Of a stretch of DNA of 64,000 nucleotides, positions 42,113 through 52,157 are shown piece by piece; within the stretch, counting starts at the first letter, position 1, and each line of letters opens with the position of its first letter. The translations under genes and the position numbers were made by a program. This DNA is from Methylobacillus sp. (GTDB lineage: Bacteria > Pseudomonadota > Gammaproteobacteria > Burkholderiales > Methylophilaceae). The stretch lies in NCBI GenBank assembly GCA_031277395.1, contig JAITML010000009.1, positions 33,833 to 97,832 on the forward strand, given 5' to 3'. Below the pieces are notes generated by a model. It was not told where the DNA came from, searched no databases, and saw only the letters and a program-made list of their open reading frames with translations.

Positions 42113-44737
42113 TCAAACAAGTTTTTCAGCCACCCAGGCAGCGACGCTGCTCAGTGCCTGCGGCAGTTTGTTCGCATCAGTACCGCCCGCCATCGCCATG
42201 TCGGGTTTGCCGCCGCCTTTGCCGCCGACTTGTTGCGCGACGAAGTTGACCAGTTCGCCCGCTTTGATTCTCGCGGTCTGGTCAGAGGTCACACCTGCGG
42301 CGAGACTGACTTTGCCGTCATTGACGGAAGCCAAAACAATCGCGGCAGATTTGAGTTTATCCTTGAGTTTGTCCAGTGTTTCGCGCAGCGTGTTGGCATC
42401 CGCGCCTTCCAGCGTCGTGGCGAGCACTTTGATGTTGCCCACGCTCAATGCCTGCGCGACCAGCTCATCGCCCTGACTGGAGGCCAGTTTCGACTTGAGG
42501 CGCGCGAGCTCTTTTTCCAGCGACTTCACATTGCCCATGATCTGCGCGAGCTTGCTCGGCAACTCCTGCACCGGCGCCTTGAATTCGCTCGCCATTTCCG
42601 CAAGCAAAATCTGCTGTGTCTGCACAAGATGCAAAGCGCCGTTACCCGTAGTCGCCTCCACACGACGCACGCCCGCAGCAACGCCGGATTCGGCAATGAT
42701 CTTGAACAGGCCAATGTCGCCCGTGCGTTGCACATGCGTGCCGCCGCACAGTTCGCAGCTGGAGCCGATATCGAGCACGCGCACTTCGTCGCCGTATTTT
42801 TCGCCGAACAGCATCATCGCGCCGGTTTTTTGCGCCTCCTCAATCGGCATCACGCGCGCTTGCGTAGCCGAATTTTCCAGAATTTCCGCATTCACCAGCG
42901 TTTCCACGCGACGGATTTCCTCATCCGTCATCGGCGCGTTATGCGCGAAATCAAAGCGCGTTTTTTCTGCATCCACCAGCGAGCCTTTTTGTTGCACGTG
43001 ATCGCCCAACACTGTGCGCAATGCCTTGTGCATCAGATGCGTGGCGCTGTGATTACGCATGGTGGCGGCGCGCGCCTGCGTATCGACGCGCGCGCTCACG
43101 CTGTCGCCAACCTTGAGTGTTCCGGTTTTGAGCACGCCGTGATGGCCAGACACCGCAGCTTGAATTTTTTGCGTGTCTTCCACTGCGAAAATACCGTTGC
43201 CGCCGCGCAACTCGCCGCTGTCGCCGACCTGTCCGCCGGACTCGGCATAGAACGGCGTGTTGTCCAGCACAACCACGCCGAGATCACCTTCGTTAAGCGC
43301 GGCAACCGCGACGCCGTCCTTGTACAACGCGAGGATATTGCCGGGAATTTCCAGTTTTTCGTAGCCGTGGAATGTCGTCGCTTGACCGGAGTATTCAAGG
43401 TTGGCCGCCATCTTGAATTTTCCGGCGGCGCGCGCCTGCTCTTTTTGACGCGCCATCGCGCCGTCGAAGGCAGCGGTATCCACCGTCATGCCGCGCTCGC
43501 GGCAAATATCGGCGGTGAGATCGAGCGGGAAGCCGTAAGTGTCGTGCAGCTTGAATGCCGTCTCGCCATTGAAGGTCTTGCCGCCGGATTTCTCGAGCGC
43601 GGCGAGATCGGCATCGAGAATATTCATGCCGTGTTCTATGGTCTCGAAGAAACGCTCCTCTTCCTGCTTGAGCACGCTCATCACACGCGCTTCGCCCACC
43701 TTGAGTTCGGGATAAGCCTCACCCATTTCGGCGACGAGATCGGGCACCATTTTGTGGAAGAAAGCAGCGCGCGCGCCGAGTTTGTAGCCGTGGCGTATCG
43801 CGCGGCGGATGATGCGGCGCAGCACGTAGCCGCGCCCTTCGTTGCCGGGAATCACACCGTCGGCGATCAAAAACGAACACGCACGAATATGGTCAGCCAA
43901 TACTTTCAGCGATGGCGAATCGAGATCGGCGCAAGCCGTTTCGCGCGCCGCCGCTTTAATCAATGCCTGAAACAGATCAATCTCGTAATTGGAGTGCACG
44001 CCTTGCAACACCGCTGCGATGCGCTCCAGCCCCATGCCGGTATCGACCGAGGGCTTGGGCAAAGGATGCATCACGCCTGCTTCGTCGCGGTTGAACTGCA
44101 TGAACACGAGATTCCAGATTTCGATGAAGCGGTCACCGTCCTCATCGGGCGAACCCGGCGGGCCACCCGGAATATGCGCGCCATGATCGTAAAAAATTTC
44201 GGTGCAAGGGCCGCAGGGGCCGGTGTCGCCCATCATCCAGAAATTGTCGGACGCATAACGCGCGCCTTTGTTGTCGCCTATGCGCACGATTTTTTCCGCC
44301 GGCAACCCGATTTGCTTGTGCCAGATTTCGTAAGCCTCATCATCCTCGGCATAGACCGTGACCATGAGTTTTTCCTTGGGAATTTTGAATGTGACGGCAA
44401 GCAATTCCCACGCAAAACGAATCGCGTCGTGTTTGAAATAATCGCCAAAACTGAAGTTGCCCAGCATCTCGAAAAACGTGTGATGCCGCGCGGTGTAGCC
44501 GACGTTTTCGAGATCGTTATGCTTGCCGCCCGCACGCACGCATTTCTGGCTGGACGCAGCGCGGGTGTAGGGACGCTTGTCGAAACCGAGAAAAACATCC
44601 TTGAACTGATTCATGCCCGCGTTGGTAAACAGCAGCGTGGGATCGCCCGCTGGAACCAGCGAACTGGAAGCGACCACGGTGTGACCCTGGGAGGCGAAGA
44701 AATCGAGAAATGCTTGTCGTATTTGTTTGCTGTTCAT
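42113..44737 (-). CDS. alaS: Alanyl-tRNA synthetase
   Basis: This 874-residue class II synthetase charges tRNA-Ala. The start ATG at 44737 gives [19 protein letters not shown]; a longer frame would overlap recX with non-conserved codons. Motif 1 and 2 regions are seen in [17 protein letters not shown] and [20 protein letters not shown]. The editing domain has [13 protein letters not shown] and [13 protein letters not shown] with zinc-binding His and Cys residues, and a C-terminal DHHA1 domain ends in [16 protein letters not shown]. All domains are present. Confidence 0.97.
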   Translation of the reverse strand: MNSKQIRQAFLDFFASQGHTVVASSSLVPAGDPTLLFTNAGMNQFKDVFLGFDKRPYTRAASSQKCVRAGGKHNDLENVGYTARHHTFFEMLGNFSFGDYFKHDAIRFAWELLAVTFKIPKEKLMVTVYAEDDEAYEIWHKQIGLPAEKIVRIGDNKGARYASDNFWMMGDTGPCGPCTEIFYDHGAHIPGGPPGSPDEDGDRFIEIWNLVFMQFNRDEAGVMHPLPKPSVDTGMGLERIAAVLQGVHSNYEIDLFQALIKAAARETACADLDSPSLKVLADHIRACSFLIADGVIPGNEGRGYVLRRIIRRAIRHGYKLGARAAFFHKMVPDLVAEMGEAYPELKVGEARVMSVLKQEEERFFETIEHGMNILDADLAALEKSGGKTFNGETAFKLHDTYGFPLDLTADICRERGMTVDTAAFDGAMARQKEQARAAGKFKMAANLEYSGQATTFHGYEKLEIPGNILALYKDGVAVAALNEGDLGVVVLDNTPFYAESGGQVGDSGELRGGNGIFAVEDTQKIQAAVSGHHGVLKTGTLKVGDSVSARVDTQARAATMRNHSATHLMHKALRTVLGDHVQQKGSLVDAEKTRFDFAHNAPMTDEEIRRVETLVNAEILENSATQARVMPIEEAQKTGAMMLFGEKYGDEVRVLDIGSSCELCGGTHVQRTGDIGLFKIIAESGVAAGVRRVEATTGNGALHLVQTQQILLAEMASEFKAPVQELPSKLAQIMGNVKSLEKELARLKSKLASSQGDELVAQALSVGNIKVLATTLEGADANTLRETLDKLKDKLKSAAIVLASVNDGKVSLAAGVTSDQTARIKAGELVNFVAQQVGGKGGGKPDMAMAGGTDANKLPQALSSVAAWVAEKLV

Positions 44738-44750
44738 GTATGTCGTGTTG

Positions 44751-45212
44751 CTATTCTTCATCCGGTTCGCCGCGCAAAACCGAATGTATTGTTTCCATGC
44801 CGAACCCACGGCCTTGCAGGTAGCGCGCCTGCTTCGCCCATTCCTCGCGGCTGTTCGGCGGGTTGCCGAATTTTTTGCGCCACAAGTTGCGCGCGGTTTC
44901 CTGCTCTGCATCGCGCACTTCCGCGACCGCTTTTTCCACGAGCTCCTCAGCAACGCCCTGGGCACGCAATTCATGCGCGACCTTGAGACTGCCGAATTTT
45001 CCCTTGCGCGCATGCACCATCTGGTCAACATAACGCACGTCCGAAATCCAGCCGCGTTGCTGAAATTCGTCGAGCAATTTGTCGAGATCGTCGTCCTCGC
45101 CAGCGAATGGCAACAGCTTGCGATGCAGTTCCTGCCGGGAATATTCGCGCCGCGTCAGATGATTCAGCGCGCGTTCACGCAGGGCAGGATTATTCGTCGC
45201 CTTCCTCATCAT
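44751..45212 (-). CDS. recX: RecA regulator RecX
   Basis: This 153-residue helical-repeat protein limits RecA filament growth. Conserved parts are [18 protein letters not shown] and [19 protein letters not shown]. The ATG at 45212 lies inside the end of recA, giving a 23-base overlap in another frame. This points to coupled translation and fixed stoichiometry. alaS begins 13 bases after its stop. A later start inside the gene would remove conserved residues. Confidence 0.92.
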   Translation of the reverse strand: MMRKATNNPALRERALNHLTRREYSRQELHRKLLPFAGEDDDLDKLLDEFQQRGWISDVRYVDQMVHARKGKFGSLKVAHELRAQGVAEELVEKAVAEVRDAEQETARNLWRKKFGNPPNSREEWAKQARYLQGRGFGMETIHSVLRGEPDEE

Positions 45213-46233
45213 TTTCCGATGCCGCCGCGCGCATCATGTCACTGACCAGCCCTGCATTGGCGCGTATCTTGCCTTCGATTTCCTGCGCGACTTCCGGATG
45301 CTCGCGCAGATATTCGCGCGCGTTGTCTTTGCCCTGCCCGATTTTTTCGCCCTTGTAGCTGTACCATGCGCCGGATTTTTCGACCAGCTTGAGGTTGACG
45401 CCCAGCTCGATGATTTCACCTTCACGCGAGATTCCTTCGCCGTAGAGTATGTCGAACTCGGCCTGTTTGAACGGCGGCGCGACCTTGTTTTTGACCACCT
45501 TGACGCGGGTTTCCGAACCGATCACCTCGTCGCTCTTCTTGATCGCACCGGTGCGGCGGATATCGAGACGCACCGAGGAATAAAACTTGAGCGCGTTGCC
45601 GCCGGTGGTGGTTTCCGGGTTGCCGAACATCACACCTATCTTCATGCGGATTTGATTGATGAAAATCACCAGCGTGTTAGCGCGCTTGATGTTGGCGGTC
45701 AGCTTGCGCAGCGCCTGCGACATCAAACGGGCTTGCAAACCCATGTGCGAATCACCCATCTCGCCCTCAATTTCGGCCTTGGGTGTAAGCGCGGCGACGG
45801 AATCCACCACGACCACGTCCACCGAGCCAGAACGCACCAGCATGTCGCAAATTTCCAGCGCCTGTTCGCCCGTGTCGGGCTGGGAAATCAGAAGATCGGC
45901 GACATTCACGCCCAGCTTCTGCGCATATTGCGGATCGAGTGCGTGCTCCGCGTCGATAAACGCTGCGACGCCGCCGAGCTTTTGCATCTCGGCGATGACT
46001 TGCAGCGTCAATGTGGTCTTGCCGGAAGATTCCGGCCCGTAAATTTCAACAACGCGTCCGCGCGGCAAACCGCCGACACCCAGTGCGAGATCCAAGCCGA
46101 GCGAACCGGTTGAGACAACCTCCAGATCAGGCGCGACATGACCATCCCCCATGCGCATGATGGAGCCTTTGCCGAATTGTTTTTCGATCTGCGACAAGGC
46201 CGCCGCAAGCGCCTTGCTCTTATTCTCATCCAT
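45190..46233 (-). CDS. recA: Recombinase RecA
   Basis: This 347-residue protein pairs homologous DNA and triggers LexA self-cleavage. The Walker A is GPESSGKT at residues 65-72, and the DNA-binding loops and [14 protein letters not shown] are present. The acidic C-terminus ends [15 protein letters not shown] ribosome binding site lies 7 bases before ATG 46233. In the 93 bases upstream I find no CTGT-N8-ACAG LexA box, which is unusual for recA; the control site may differ or lie further upstream. Confidence 0.97.
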   Translation of the reverse strand: MDENKSKALAAALSQIEKQFGKGSIMRMGDGHVAPDLEVVSTGSLGLDLALGVGGLPRGRVVEIYGPESSGKTTLTLQVIAEMQKLGGVAAFIDAEHALDPQYAQKLGVNVADLLISQPDTGEQALEICDMLVRSGSVDVVVVDSVAALTPKAEIEGEMGDSHMGLQARLMSQALRKLTANIKRANTLVIFINQIRMKIGVMFGNPETTTGGNALKFYSSVRLDIRRTGAIKKSDEVIGSETRVKVVKNKVAPPFKQAEFDILYGEGISREGEIIELGVNLKLVEKSGAWYSYKGEKIGQGKDNAREYLREHPEVAQEIEGKIRANAGLVSDMMRAAASENDEEGDE

Positions 46234-46326
46234 TGCGACTACCTCAGTTTGGTTAAATTGGTGAATTATTCCATAAATCAGGGGGCAAGATAAGGAGGTG
46301 AGGTTTAAATTCCCTTTTGGTACAGG

Positions 46327-46830
46327 TCAAATCTCTCCGTTCGCAAGCGCCAGCAATCCGCGAAAAACCGTTTCCACCGACTGCCGCCGCACCGCATCAC
46401 GATTTCCTGCGAAGCAATGCGTTGCACTGCGCGAGTTGCCTTCAATATCGACCCATGCGAAACACACCGTGCCGACCGGCTTTTCCGGTGTGCCGCCATC
46501 GGGGCCGGCGATGCCGGTGATGGCGGCGGCGAGGTGAACAGTGCCGTGACGCAGCGCGCCAGCGGCCATTTCCTTTGCGGTTTCTTCGCTGACGGCGCCG
46601 TGGCGCGCCAGCGTTTCCGGCTTCACGTCGAGCATTTCGATTTTGGCTTGATTGCTGTAGGTGATGAAGCCGCGTTCAAAGCAGGCGGAACTGCCGGGGA
46701 TCGCGGTGACATACTGCGCCGCCATGCCGCCGGTGCAGGATTCCGCAAGCGCGAGCTTCCAGCCGCGTCGAACAAGCGCGGCCTTGAGTTCGGTGGCAAG
46801 GGTTATCAATGTGTCATCAGCCATAAGCAT
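46327..46830 (-). CDS. pncC: Nicotinamide-nucleotide amidase (CinA C-terminal family)
   Basis: This 167-residue protein corresponds to the C-terminal half of CinA as a stand-alone enzyme, which deamidates NMN to NaMN. The signature LALAESCTGGMAAQ is near the N-terminus, followed by GFITYSNQAKIEML, and GIAGPDGGTPEKPVGTV in the middle. The first codons overlap the end of pgpA by about 25 bases. Met1 or Met3 could be the start. It lies just before recA. Confidence 0.92.
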   Translation of the reverse strand: MLMADDTLITLATELKAALVRRGWKLALAESCTGGMAAQYVTAIPGSSACFERGFITYSNQAKIEMLDVKPETLARHGAVSEETAKEMAAGALRHGTVHLAAAITGIAGPDGGTPEKPVGTVCFAWVDIEGNSRSATHCFAGNRDAVRRQSVETVFRGLLALANGEI

Positions 46831-47291
46831 GCATGCAAGATCAGCAAGGTATAAATCGCCGCGAGCAAGTCGTCGAACATGACGCCGAATCCGCCTTTGA
46901 GGCGGCGGTCACACTGACGAATCGGAAAGGGTTTAAGGATGTCGAAAAAACGGAACAGCACGAATGCCGCAAGCCACCACGGCCACGACATCGGCGTGAA
47001 TTCCAGCACAAGCAACATCGCGACAATTTCATCCCAGACGATGCCGCCATGATCTTGCACGCCAAGCGCGCGACCAGTCGCGCCGCAGATGGGGATGCCG
47101 ATGAGGAACAACAGCGCGATGAGCGGCAAATGCCATTCCGGCGCAATCGCCATCATGCCGTAAAACAGCGGAAAAGCGACAAGCGTGCCCAAGGTGCCGG
47201 GTGCGACACGCGCAAGTCCGCTGCCGAAACCAAGCGCGAGCAGATGCGCGGGACTGCGAAATAAAAATCGAAGATCAGGCGAAGTGGTCAT
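46806..47291 (-). CDS. pgpA: Phosphatidylglycerophosphatase A
   Basis: This 161-residue inner-membrane enzyme dephosphorylates phosphatidylglycerol phosphate. Typical motifs are HLLALGFGSGLARVAPGTLG and VWDEIVAMLLVL, with RFFDILKPFPI near the end. The ATG at 47291 lies inside thiL (17-base overlap); codons further upstream are not conserved. Gene order mogA-thiL-pgpA-pncC suggests one transcript made of overlapping genes. Confidence 0.93.
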   Translation of the reverse strand: MTTSPDLRFLFRSPAHLLALGFGSGLARVAPGTLGTLVAFPLFYGMMAIAPEWHLPLIALLFLIGIPICGATGRALGVQDHGGIVWDEIVAMLLVLEFTPMSWPWWLAAFVLFRFFDILKPFPIRQCDRRLKGGFGVMFDDLLAAIYTLLILHACLWLMTH

Positions 47292-48234
47292 AGCCGCCTT
47301 TTGCAATCGGCATGGGTTGACCGCTCGCATCCAGCACTCGCAAACCGGACTCTGCAGTGATTTGACCGATGCGCGTGAGATCAAGCCCGTCACAATCACA
47401 GGCAAGCGCCTTGATTTTTTCGCGCTGCAATACTGGCGCGGTGAAACATAACTCGTAGTCATCGCCACCCGCAAGCACGCACTGCCGCACCAGATCATCC
47501 GCAAGCGCGAGCTTGACCACGGGATGCGTGGGCAAAGCGTCAAAATGGATTTCAGCGCCGACATGCGAGCGTTCCAGAATGTGGCCGAGATCGGCCAGCA
47601 AGCCGTCGGAAATATCGATCGCACTGGTCGCGAGGCTGCGCAAACCAAGTCCAAGAATGACTTGCGGCTGCGGAGAATCAAGGGCGTTGCGGCAGGCGGC
47701 CAGCGTTTTTTCATCCAGCATCATCTCGCCTTGCAACGCATTCAATGCCAACGCAGCACAACCCATCCGGCCTGACACCCAAATATCGTCGCCGGGTTTC
47801 GCGCCGTCGCGTCGCAATGCTTTTCCGCGCTCCACTTCGCCGAATATTGTCACGGACAAATTGAGCGGGCCGCGTGTTGTATCGCCACCGATCAGGTCCA
47901 CGCCGAACTTGTCGGCGCAGGCAAAAAAACCGGTCGCGAATGCCGTTAGCCACGCCTCATCAGCACAAGGCAATGCCATCGCGAGCGTCGCCCAGCGTGG
48001 TCTCGCGCCCATCGCAGCCATGTCGGAAAGATTGACCGCAAGCGTTTTCCATCCCAGTTTTTCGGGATCAGCATCAGGAAAAAAATGCGTGCCGGCAACG
48101 AGCATGTCGGTGGAAACTGCAAGCTCCATGCCGGGCGCAACTTCCATGAGCGCGGCATCATCGCCCACACCCAGCACCGCTTGAGGCGCAGGTCGCGTGA
48201 AAAAACGCCGGATCAAATCAAATTCGGAATTCAT
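47275..48234 (-). CDS. thiL: Thiamine-monophosphate kinase
   Basis: This 319-residue enzyme phosphorylates thiamine monophosphate to the diphosphate cofactor. It begins MNSEFDLIRRFFTRP and has VLGVGDDAALM, VSTDMLVAGTHFFPD, NLSDMAAMGARPRWATLA and GGDTTRGPLNLSVTIFGEV, the nucleotide and magnesium sites of the PurM-like fold. ATG 48234 overlaps the mogA stop by 4 bases. The C-terminus overlaps pgpA. Confidence 0.94.
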   Translation of the reverse strand: MNSEFDLIRRFFTRPAPQAVLGVGDDAALMEVAPGMELAVSTDMLVAGTHFFPDADPEKLGWKTLAVNLSDMAAMGARPRWATLAMALPCADEAWLTAFATGFFACADKFGVDLIGGDTTRGPLNLSVTIFGEVERGKALRRDGAKPGDDIWVSGRMGCAALALNALQGEMMLDEKTLAACRNALDSPQPQVILGLGLRSLATSAIDISDGLLADLGHILERSHVGAEIHFDALPTHPVVKLALADDLVRQCVLAGGDDYELCFTAPVLQREKIKALACDCDGLDLTRIGQITAESGLRVLDASGQPMPIAKGGYDHFA

Positions 48235-48818
48235 CCTTGCGGCTTCTGCGCGGATTTGGGGCGAAATGCTTTCACAACCGCCTCGTCGGTTTCGAGATAC
48301 GGCGCACCGATCAAATCCAGACAATATGGCACAGCGCTGAAAATGCCGTGCACCACAGGTTTCCCCTGCTCGTCCTTCACCCCTTCCAGCGTCTCGCGTA
48401 TGGACTTGGGCTGCCCCGGCAGGTTGATGATGAGGCTTTGCTTGCGAATCACCGCGACCTGTCGCGACAGTATCGCCGTCGGCACAAAATGCAAACTGAT
48501 CTGCCGCATTTGCTCACCGAATCCCGGCATGATTTTGTCGGCCACCGCCAGCGTCGCCTCCGGCGTCACATCACGTAACGCAGGGCCGGTTCCGCCCGTC
48601 GTCAGCACGAGTGAACAGTTTTCAGCATCCACCAACTCGCGCAGCGCGGATTCGATCTTGCCCTGCTCGTCGGGAATTACACGGGTAACGGCTTCCCACG
48701 GCGTAATCAACGCTGAAGCCAGCCACTCATTCAACGCAGGAATGCCTTTGTCTTCATAAACGCCGGAAGCAGCGCGGTCGCTGATGGAGAGCAGGCCGAT
48801 TTTGAAGGGATTGGTCAT
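48231..48818 (-). CDS. mogA: Molybdopterin adenylyltransferase
   Basis: This 195-residue protein activates molybdopterin with AMP during molybdenum cofactor synthesis. It has KIGLLSISDRAASGVYEDKG at the start and the MPT-binding LVLTTGGTGPALRDVTPEAT, as in MogA and the MoeA/Cnx1G family. NLPGQPKSIRETLEGV is the conserved C-terminal part. It heads the mogA-thiL-pgpA-pncC run. The presence of a cofactor gene implies molybdoenzymes in this organism. Confidence 0.93.
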   Translation of the reverse strand: MTNPFKIGLLSISDRAASGVYEDKGIPALNEWLASALITPWEAVTRVIPDEQGKIESALRELVDAENCSLVLTTGGTGPALRDVTPEATLAVADKIMPGFGEQMRQISLHFVPTAILSRQVAVIRKQSLIINLPGQPKSIRETLEGVKDEQGKPVVHGIFSAVPYCLDLIGAPYLETDEAVVKAFRPKSAQKPQG

Positions 48819-48910
48819 GGATGGTAACGTCGCATCAAGGAAAACTCATCATAGCGCGCAGGTCGCGTCAAGCAAAGTGAGTCATCATCTGCTCCATGCT
48901 TCTGCCATCA

Positions 48911-49405
48911 TCAATATCCGCTCATCTCCCGCAACACCCGAAACAACTCCCGACTGCTCTTGGGCGGTTTTCCTGCAGCGGCTTCCTTGCGCGCATTGCG
49001 GATGAGCGTGCGGATTTGCTGGTTGTCGGCTTGCGGGTATTTACTCAGGTATTCGGACAAGGCGCTGTCATCTTCAAGCAATCGCGCGCGCAACTTTTCC
49101 AGTTGGTGAAAATGCACGTTTTCTTCTTGATGAGCGTTTTTCCAGCGCGCCAGTTGATCGACGATGGGAGCGGTATCGATTTCGCGCATTAATCGACCGA
49201 TGTATTGCCGCTGCCGCGCGAGGGCACTGTTGGAAGTGATGCGTTGCGCCTCCTTGACTGCATCGTGCAGAACCTCAGGCAACTGGAGTTGCGTGAGCCG
49301 GGCATTATTGAGCGCGATGAGTTCTTCGCCCAGCGCCTGCAGTTCGTGCATCGCGGCCTTGCGCTGTGTTTTGCTGAGGGGTTCGGTTTCGGCTGGCATC
49401 GTCAT
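48911..49405 (-). CDS. darP: Ribosome biogenesis factor DarP (YjgA)
   Basis: This 164-residue helical, charged protein (formerly DUF615) associates with immature 50S subunits. Recognisable segments are SKTQRKAAMHELQALGEELI, ALARQRQYIGRLMREID and the C-terminal SSRELFRVLRE. It is divergent from pmbA with 37 bases between starts, a pairing conserved in many proteobacteria. The start is ATG 49405; a second ATG two codons later is possible. Confidence 0.92.
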   Translation of the reverse strand: MTMPAETEPLSKTQRKAAMHELQALGEELIALNNARLTQLQLPEVLHDAVKEAQRITSNSALARQRQYIGRLMREIDTAPIVDQLARWKNAHQEENVHFHQLEKLRARLLEDDSALSEYLSKYPQADNQQIRTLIRNARKEAAAGKPPKSSRELFRVLREMSGY

Positions 49406-49442
49406 GCTGCGGTATGATAGCAGCTTTATTGAGGTCTTTTTT

Positions 49443-50783
49443 GTGAGCGATCATCGTTTCAGCCATTCCCTGGACGACCTGCGCCAGATGAGCGCCGATG
49501 TACTGAAATTCGCACACGCGGCGGGTGCGACGACGGCCGAAGCCGAGGTCAGCATGAGCATTGGGCAAAACGTTTCAGTGCGCCTCGGCGAAGTGGAAAC
49601 CATAGAATACAACCGCGACAAGGGCATGTCGGTCACGGTGTATTTCGGCCAGCGGCGCGGCCATGCGAACACGTCCGATTTGTCGCAGCAGGCGCTCAAG
49701 GATACCGTGGCGGCGGCATGCAGCATCGCACGCCATACGGCGCACGATGATTTTTGCGGACTGGCGGATGCCGCTTTGCTCGCACGCGAAATCCCCGATC
49801 TGGATTTGTACCACCCCTGGGATATTTCCGTGGAAGACTCCATCACCCTCGCGCAACGCTGCGAGCAGGCGGCATTGCAGTGTGACCGGCGCATCAACAA
49901 TTCCGAAGGCGCGGGCGTTTCAGCCGATGGCGGGCTGTTTTCCTACGCCAACAGTCACGGGTTCAATCACGGTTATTATTTCTCGCGCCACTCCCTGAGT
50001 TGTTCCGTGATCGCGGAAGAAGGCGAGCACATGCAGCGCGATTACTGGTACAGCGCAGCGCGCGCGGCGGAAGATCTCGACTCTGCCGAACAGGTGGGGC
50101 GAATCGCCGGAGAGCGCACGGCGCGACGGCTCGGCGCGCGGCGGCTCAAAACCGCGCAGGTGCCGGTGTTGTTTGAGGCCAATGTAGCATCGGGGCTGCT
50201 TTCGCATCTTGTCTCCGCAATTTCGGGTGGCAACCTTTACCGCAAATCCTCATTTCTTGTCGATGCGCTGGGAAAAACAATTTTCGCGCCGCACATCACC
50301 ATCAGCGAACGCCCGCACCTTAAGCGCGGCCTTGCGAGCGCGCCATTTGACAGCGAAGGCGTGGCGACGCAATCGCGCGAACTCGTATCCAATGGCGTGT
50401 TACAAGGCTATATGCTCGCAAGCTATTCCGCGCGCAAGCTCGGCATGACCAGCACCGGCAACGCAGGCGGCAATCACAACCTGATTTTGCAGAGCGGCAA
50501 TCTCGATTTTCAGGGCTTGTTGCGCGAGATGGGAACCGGGCTGGTGGTTACCGAACTGCTCGGACACGGCATCAACATGGTCACCGGCGACTATTCGCGC
50601 GGCGCGGTGGGTTTCTGGGTGGAGAACGGGCAGATTCAATATCCGGTCGAAGAAATCACCGTGGCGGGCAATCTCAAAGACATGTTCAAAAACATCGCCG
50701 CCGTCGGCAACGACGTGCTGGTGCAAGGCTCCAAGCAGACCGGATCGGTACTCATCAACCGGATGACGGTGGCGGGCGAGTAA
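49443..50783 (+). CDS. pmbA: Metalloprotease-related protein PmbA (TldE)
   Basis: This 446-residue protein pairs with TldD in maturing peptides such as microcin B17 and in degrading CcdA. It shows VRLGEVETIEYNRDKGMSVTV at the start and GNLYRKSSFLVDALGK and GAVGFWVENGQIQYPVEEIT towards the C-terminus. PmbA lacks the HExxxH zinc site found in TldD, and none is seen here. The start is GTG 49443, as GAGG lies 8 bases before it; ATG codons upstream are in non-conserved sequence. TldD is not in the window. Confidence 0.93.
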   Translation: MSDHRFSHSLDDLRQMSADVLKFAHAAGATTAEAEVSMSIGQNVSVRLGEVETIEYNRDKGMSVTVYFGQRRGHANTSDLSQQALKDTVAAACSIARHTAHDDFCGLADAALLAREIPDLDLYHPWDISVEDSITLAQRCEQAALQCDRRINNSEGAGVSADGGLFSYANSHGFNHGYYFSRHSLSCSVIAEEGEHMQRDYWYSAARAAEDLDSAEQVGRIAGERTARRLGARRLKTAQVPVLFEANVASGLLSHLVSAISGGNLYRKSSFLVDALGKTIFAPHITISERPHLKRGLASAPFDSEGVATQSRELVSNGVLQGYMLASYSARKLGMTSTGNAGGNHNLILQSGNLDFQGLLREMGTGLVVTELLGHGINMVTGDYSRGAVGFWVENGQIQYPVEEITVAGNLKDMFKNIAAVGNDVLVQGSKQTGSVLINRMTVAGE

Positions 50784-50799
50784 ACTGAAAGGAAGAAAC

Positions 50800-51150
50800 A
50801 TGAAAATAGTGTCTGGCGTTCTGTTTTTTATCTCTTTGATCTTCATGCACGATGCAACTGCTCAAACCCTGAGGTGCGATACGGATTCTGCCAAAATTGG
50901 CGACAGCAAATCAGTAATTGAAATGAAGTGCGGCGCCCCTGTTTCCAGGGATAATTTTTGCAAGCGTTTTGATACGGGAGCTTCCGAGGCAGAAAGCCCG
51001 AAACCGCAGGACGGAGTTACGATTAATGTCGAACAATGCGAACCGGTAGAGGAGTGGACCTACAACCCCGGATCAGGACAATTTTTGACCATTCCTCTTT
51101 TCAGGGGAGGCGTGTTGGAGTCCATCAAATACGGCCCCCGAATTCCTTAG
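50800..51150 (+). CDS. Small secreted protein, DUF2845 family
   Basis: This 116-residue protein has a signal peptide (residues 1-22, ending DATAQT) and a mature part with paired cysteines (TLRCDTD, MKCGAP, FCKRF, VEQCEP). The pattern RCDTDSAKIGDSKSVIEMKCG is that of DUF2845 proteins, which are related to SmpA/OmlA-like folds. The function is unknown. AAAGGAAG precedes the ATG by 5 bases. It is followed by a strong bidirectional terminator. Confidence 0.7.
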   Translation: MKIVSGVLFFISLIFMHDATAQTLRCDTDSAKIGDSKSVIEMKCGAPVSRDNFCKRFDTGASEAESPKPQDGVTINVEQCEPVEEWTYNPGSGQFLTIPLFRGGVLESIKYGPRIP

Positions 51151-51170
51151 CTTTCGGTATGCGCGTACAT

Positions 51171-51200
51171 AAAAAACCCCGCGATGCGGGGTTTTTGTTT
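51171..51200. terminator. Bidirectional rho-independent terminator
   Basis: AAAAAACCCCGC, then ATG-containing loop, then GCGGGGTTTTTGTTTT: a seven-base G/C stem flanked by an A-run and a T-run. It serves both the rightward DUF2845 gene and the leftward mlaA gene, which converge here. Confidence 0.9.
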
Positions 51201-51216
51201 TGATGCTGACCGGGGA

Positions 51217-51978
51217 TTACTCGGAATCTGTCGCTACGGCAACTTCTTCCGAAGCTCCCGCGCTGCTGTCTTCCCAATGATCTTCCGGCGCAGGGTCGTT
51301 TTCCTCGCCATTAATCTGCCGGTCGCGGCGTTGCAGATAGGCATCGCGCATGAAAGCATACGGATCGAGCGCGGCTTCGTCGAGCAGATCGCTCGCGGGC
51401 AGGTATTGCGAGCGGCGATCAACAAATTTGACAGCCAATGCGGAATTGCGCGCCGGTACATCATTCACATAGTAAATCGGGTCGAAAGCGTAGCTATCCA
51501 CCGCGAGGCCGCCAGCGTCGCGCACTGTGCTTGGGCCGAGGAAGGGAAGCACGAGGTAGGCGCTGTTTTCCCAGCCCCAGACGGCCAAGGTCTGGCCGAA
51601 ATCGTTATTGGTCTTTTCAACGCCATCCATCGAGGCAACATCAAGAATACCGGCGAGACCAAACGTGGAGTTGATGACAAAACGGCCTGCATTGGTCATC
51701 GCATTGCTCAATTTGAGCTGGAGCAGATCGTTGATGACCGTGACTACGGTACCGAGGTTGGTGAAGAAGTTATTCACGCCGGTGCGAACCGCGCCGGGGA
51801 CAACAGCCTTGTAGGCACCCGCCACTGGTTTGATGGCGGCGTTATCCACCGTGTCATTGAATTTGTAGATGCCCCGGTTCACGCTTTCCAGCGGATCACG
51901 GTTGCTCTGCGTAGCGCACCCGCTCAATGTAGCGAGCAGCATGGCGCCGATAAGTAAGAACTTCCCTGTTGTATTCAT
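51217..51978 (-). CDS. mlaA: Outer-membrane lipid asymmetry lipoprotein MlaA (VacJ)
   Basis: This 253-residue lipoprotein removes misplaced phospholipids from the outer leaflet of the outer membrane and passes them to MlaC. The signal ends LSGC. Family parts are DPLESVNRGIYKFNDTVDNA, FGLAGILDVASMDG and NDFGQTLAVWGWENSAYLVL. The ATG at 51978 has AAGG 7 bases before it; a TTG two codons upstream is unlikely. The C-terminal 35 residues are acidic and poorly conserved. The other mla genes are not in this window. Confidence 0.93.
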   Translation of the reverse strand: MNTTGKFLLIGAMLLATLSGCATQSNRDPLESVNRGIYKFNDTVDNAAIKPVAGAYKAVVPGAVRTGVNNFFTNLGTVVTVINDLLQLKLSNAMTNAGRFVINSTFGLAGILDVASMDGVEKTNNDFGQTLAVWGWENSAYLVLPFLGPSTVRDAGGLAVDSYAFDPIYYVNDVPARNSALAVKFVDRRSQYLPASDLLDEAALDPYAFMRDAYLQRRDRQINGEENDPAPEDHWEDSSAGASEEVAVATDSE

Positions 51979-52157
51979 GCACAAACCTTATGAAATTTTG
52001 CGGGATGGCGCGAATTGCGTCCCCATACCTAGCCCAAGGTGAACTGTAATGTAAGGCCATCATCCTTGTCCAGCACTTTTATGGAGGGTGACGGGCGGGC
52101 ATGCTAGAATCTGTGGTAAATATGTAACAATTTCACTTAAAGGACAAAAGGATAACC

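Noticed and set aside
42230..44986. Long open frame on the plus strand opposite alaS, over 900 codons
   Set aside because: It is the mirror of a strong GC-rich gene on the other strand; it has no recognisable domain, and alaS is conserved along its whole length.
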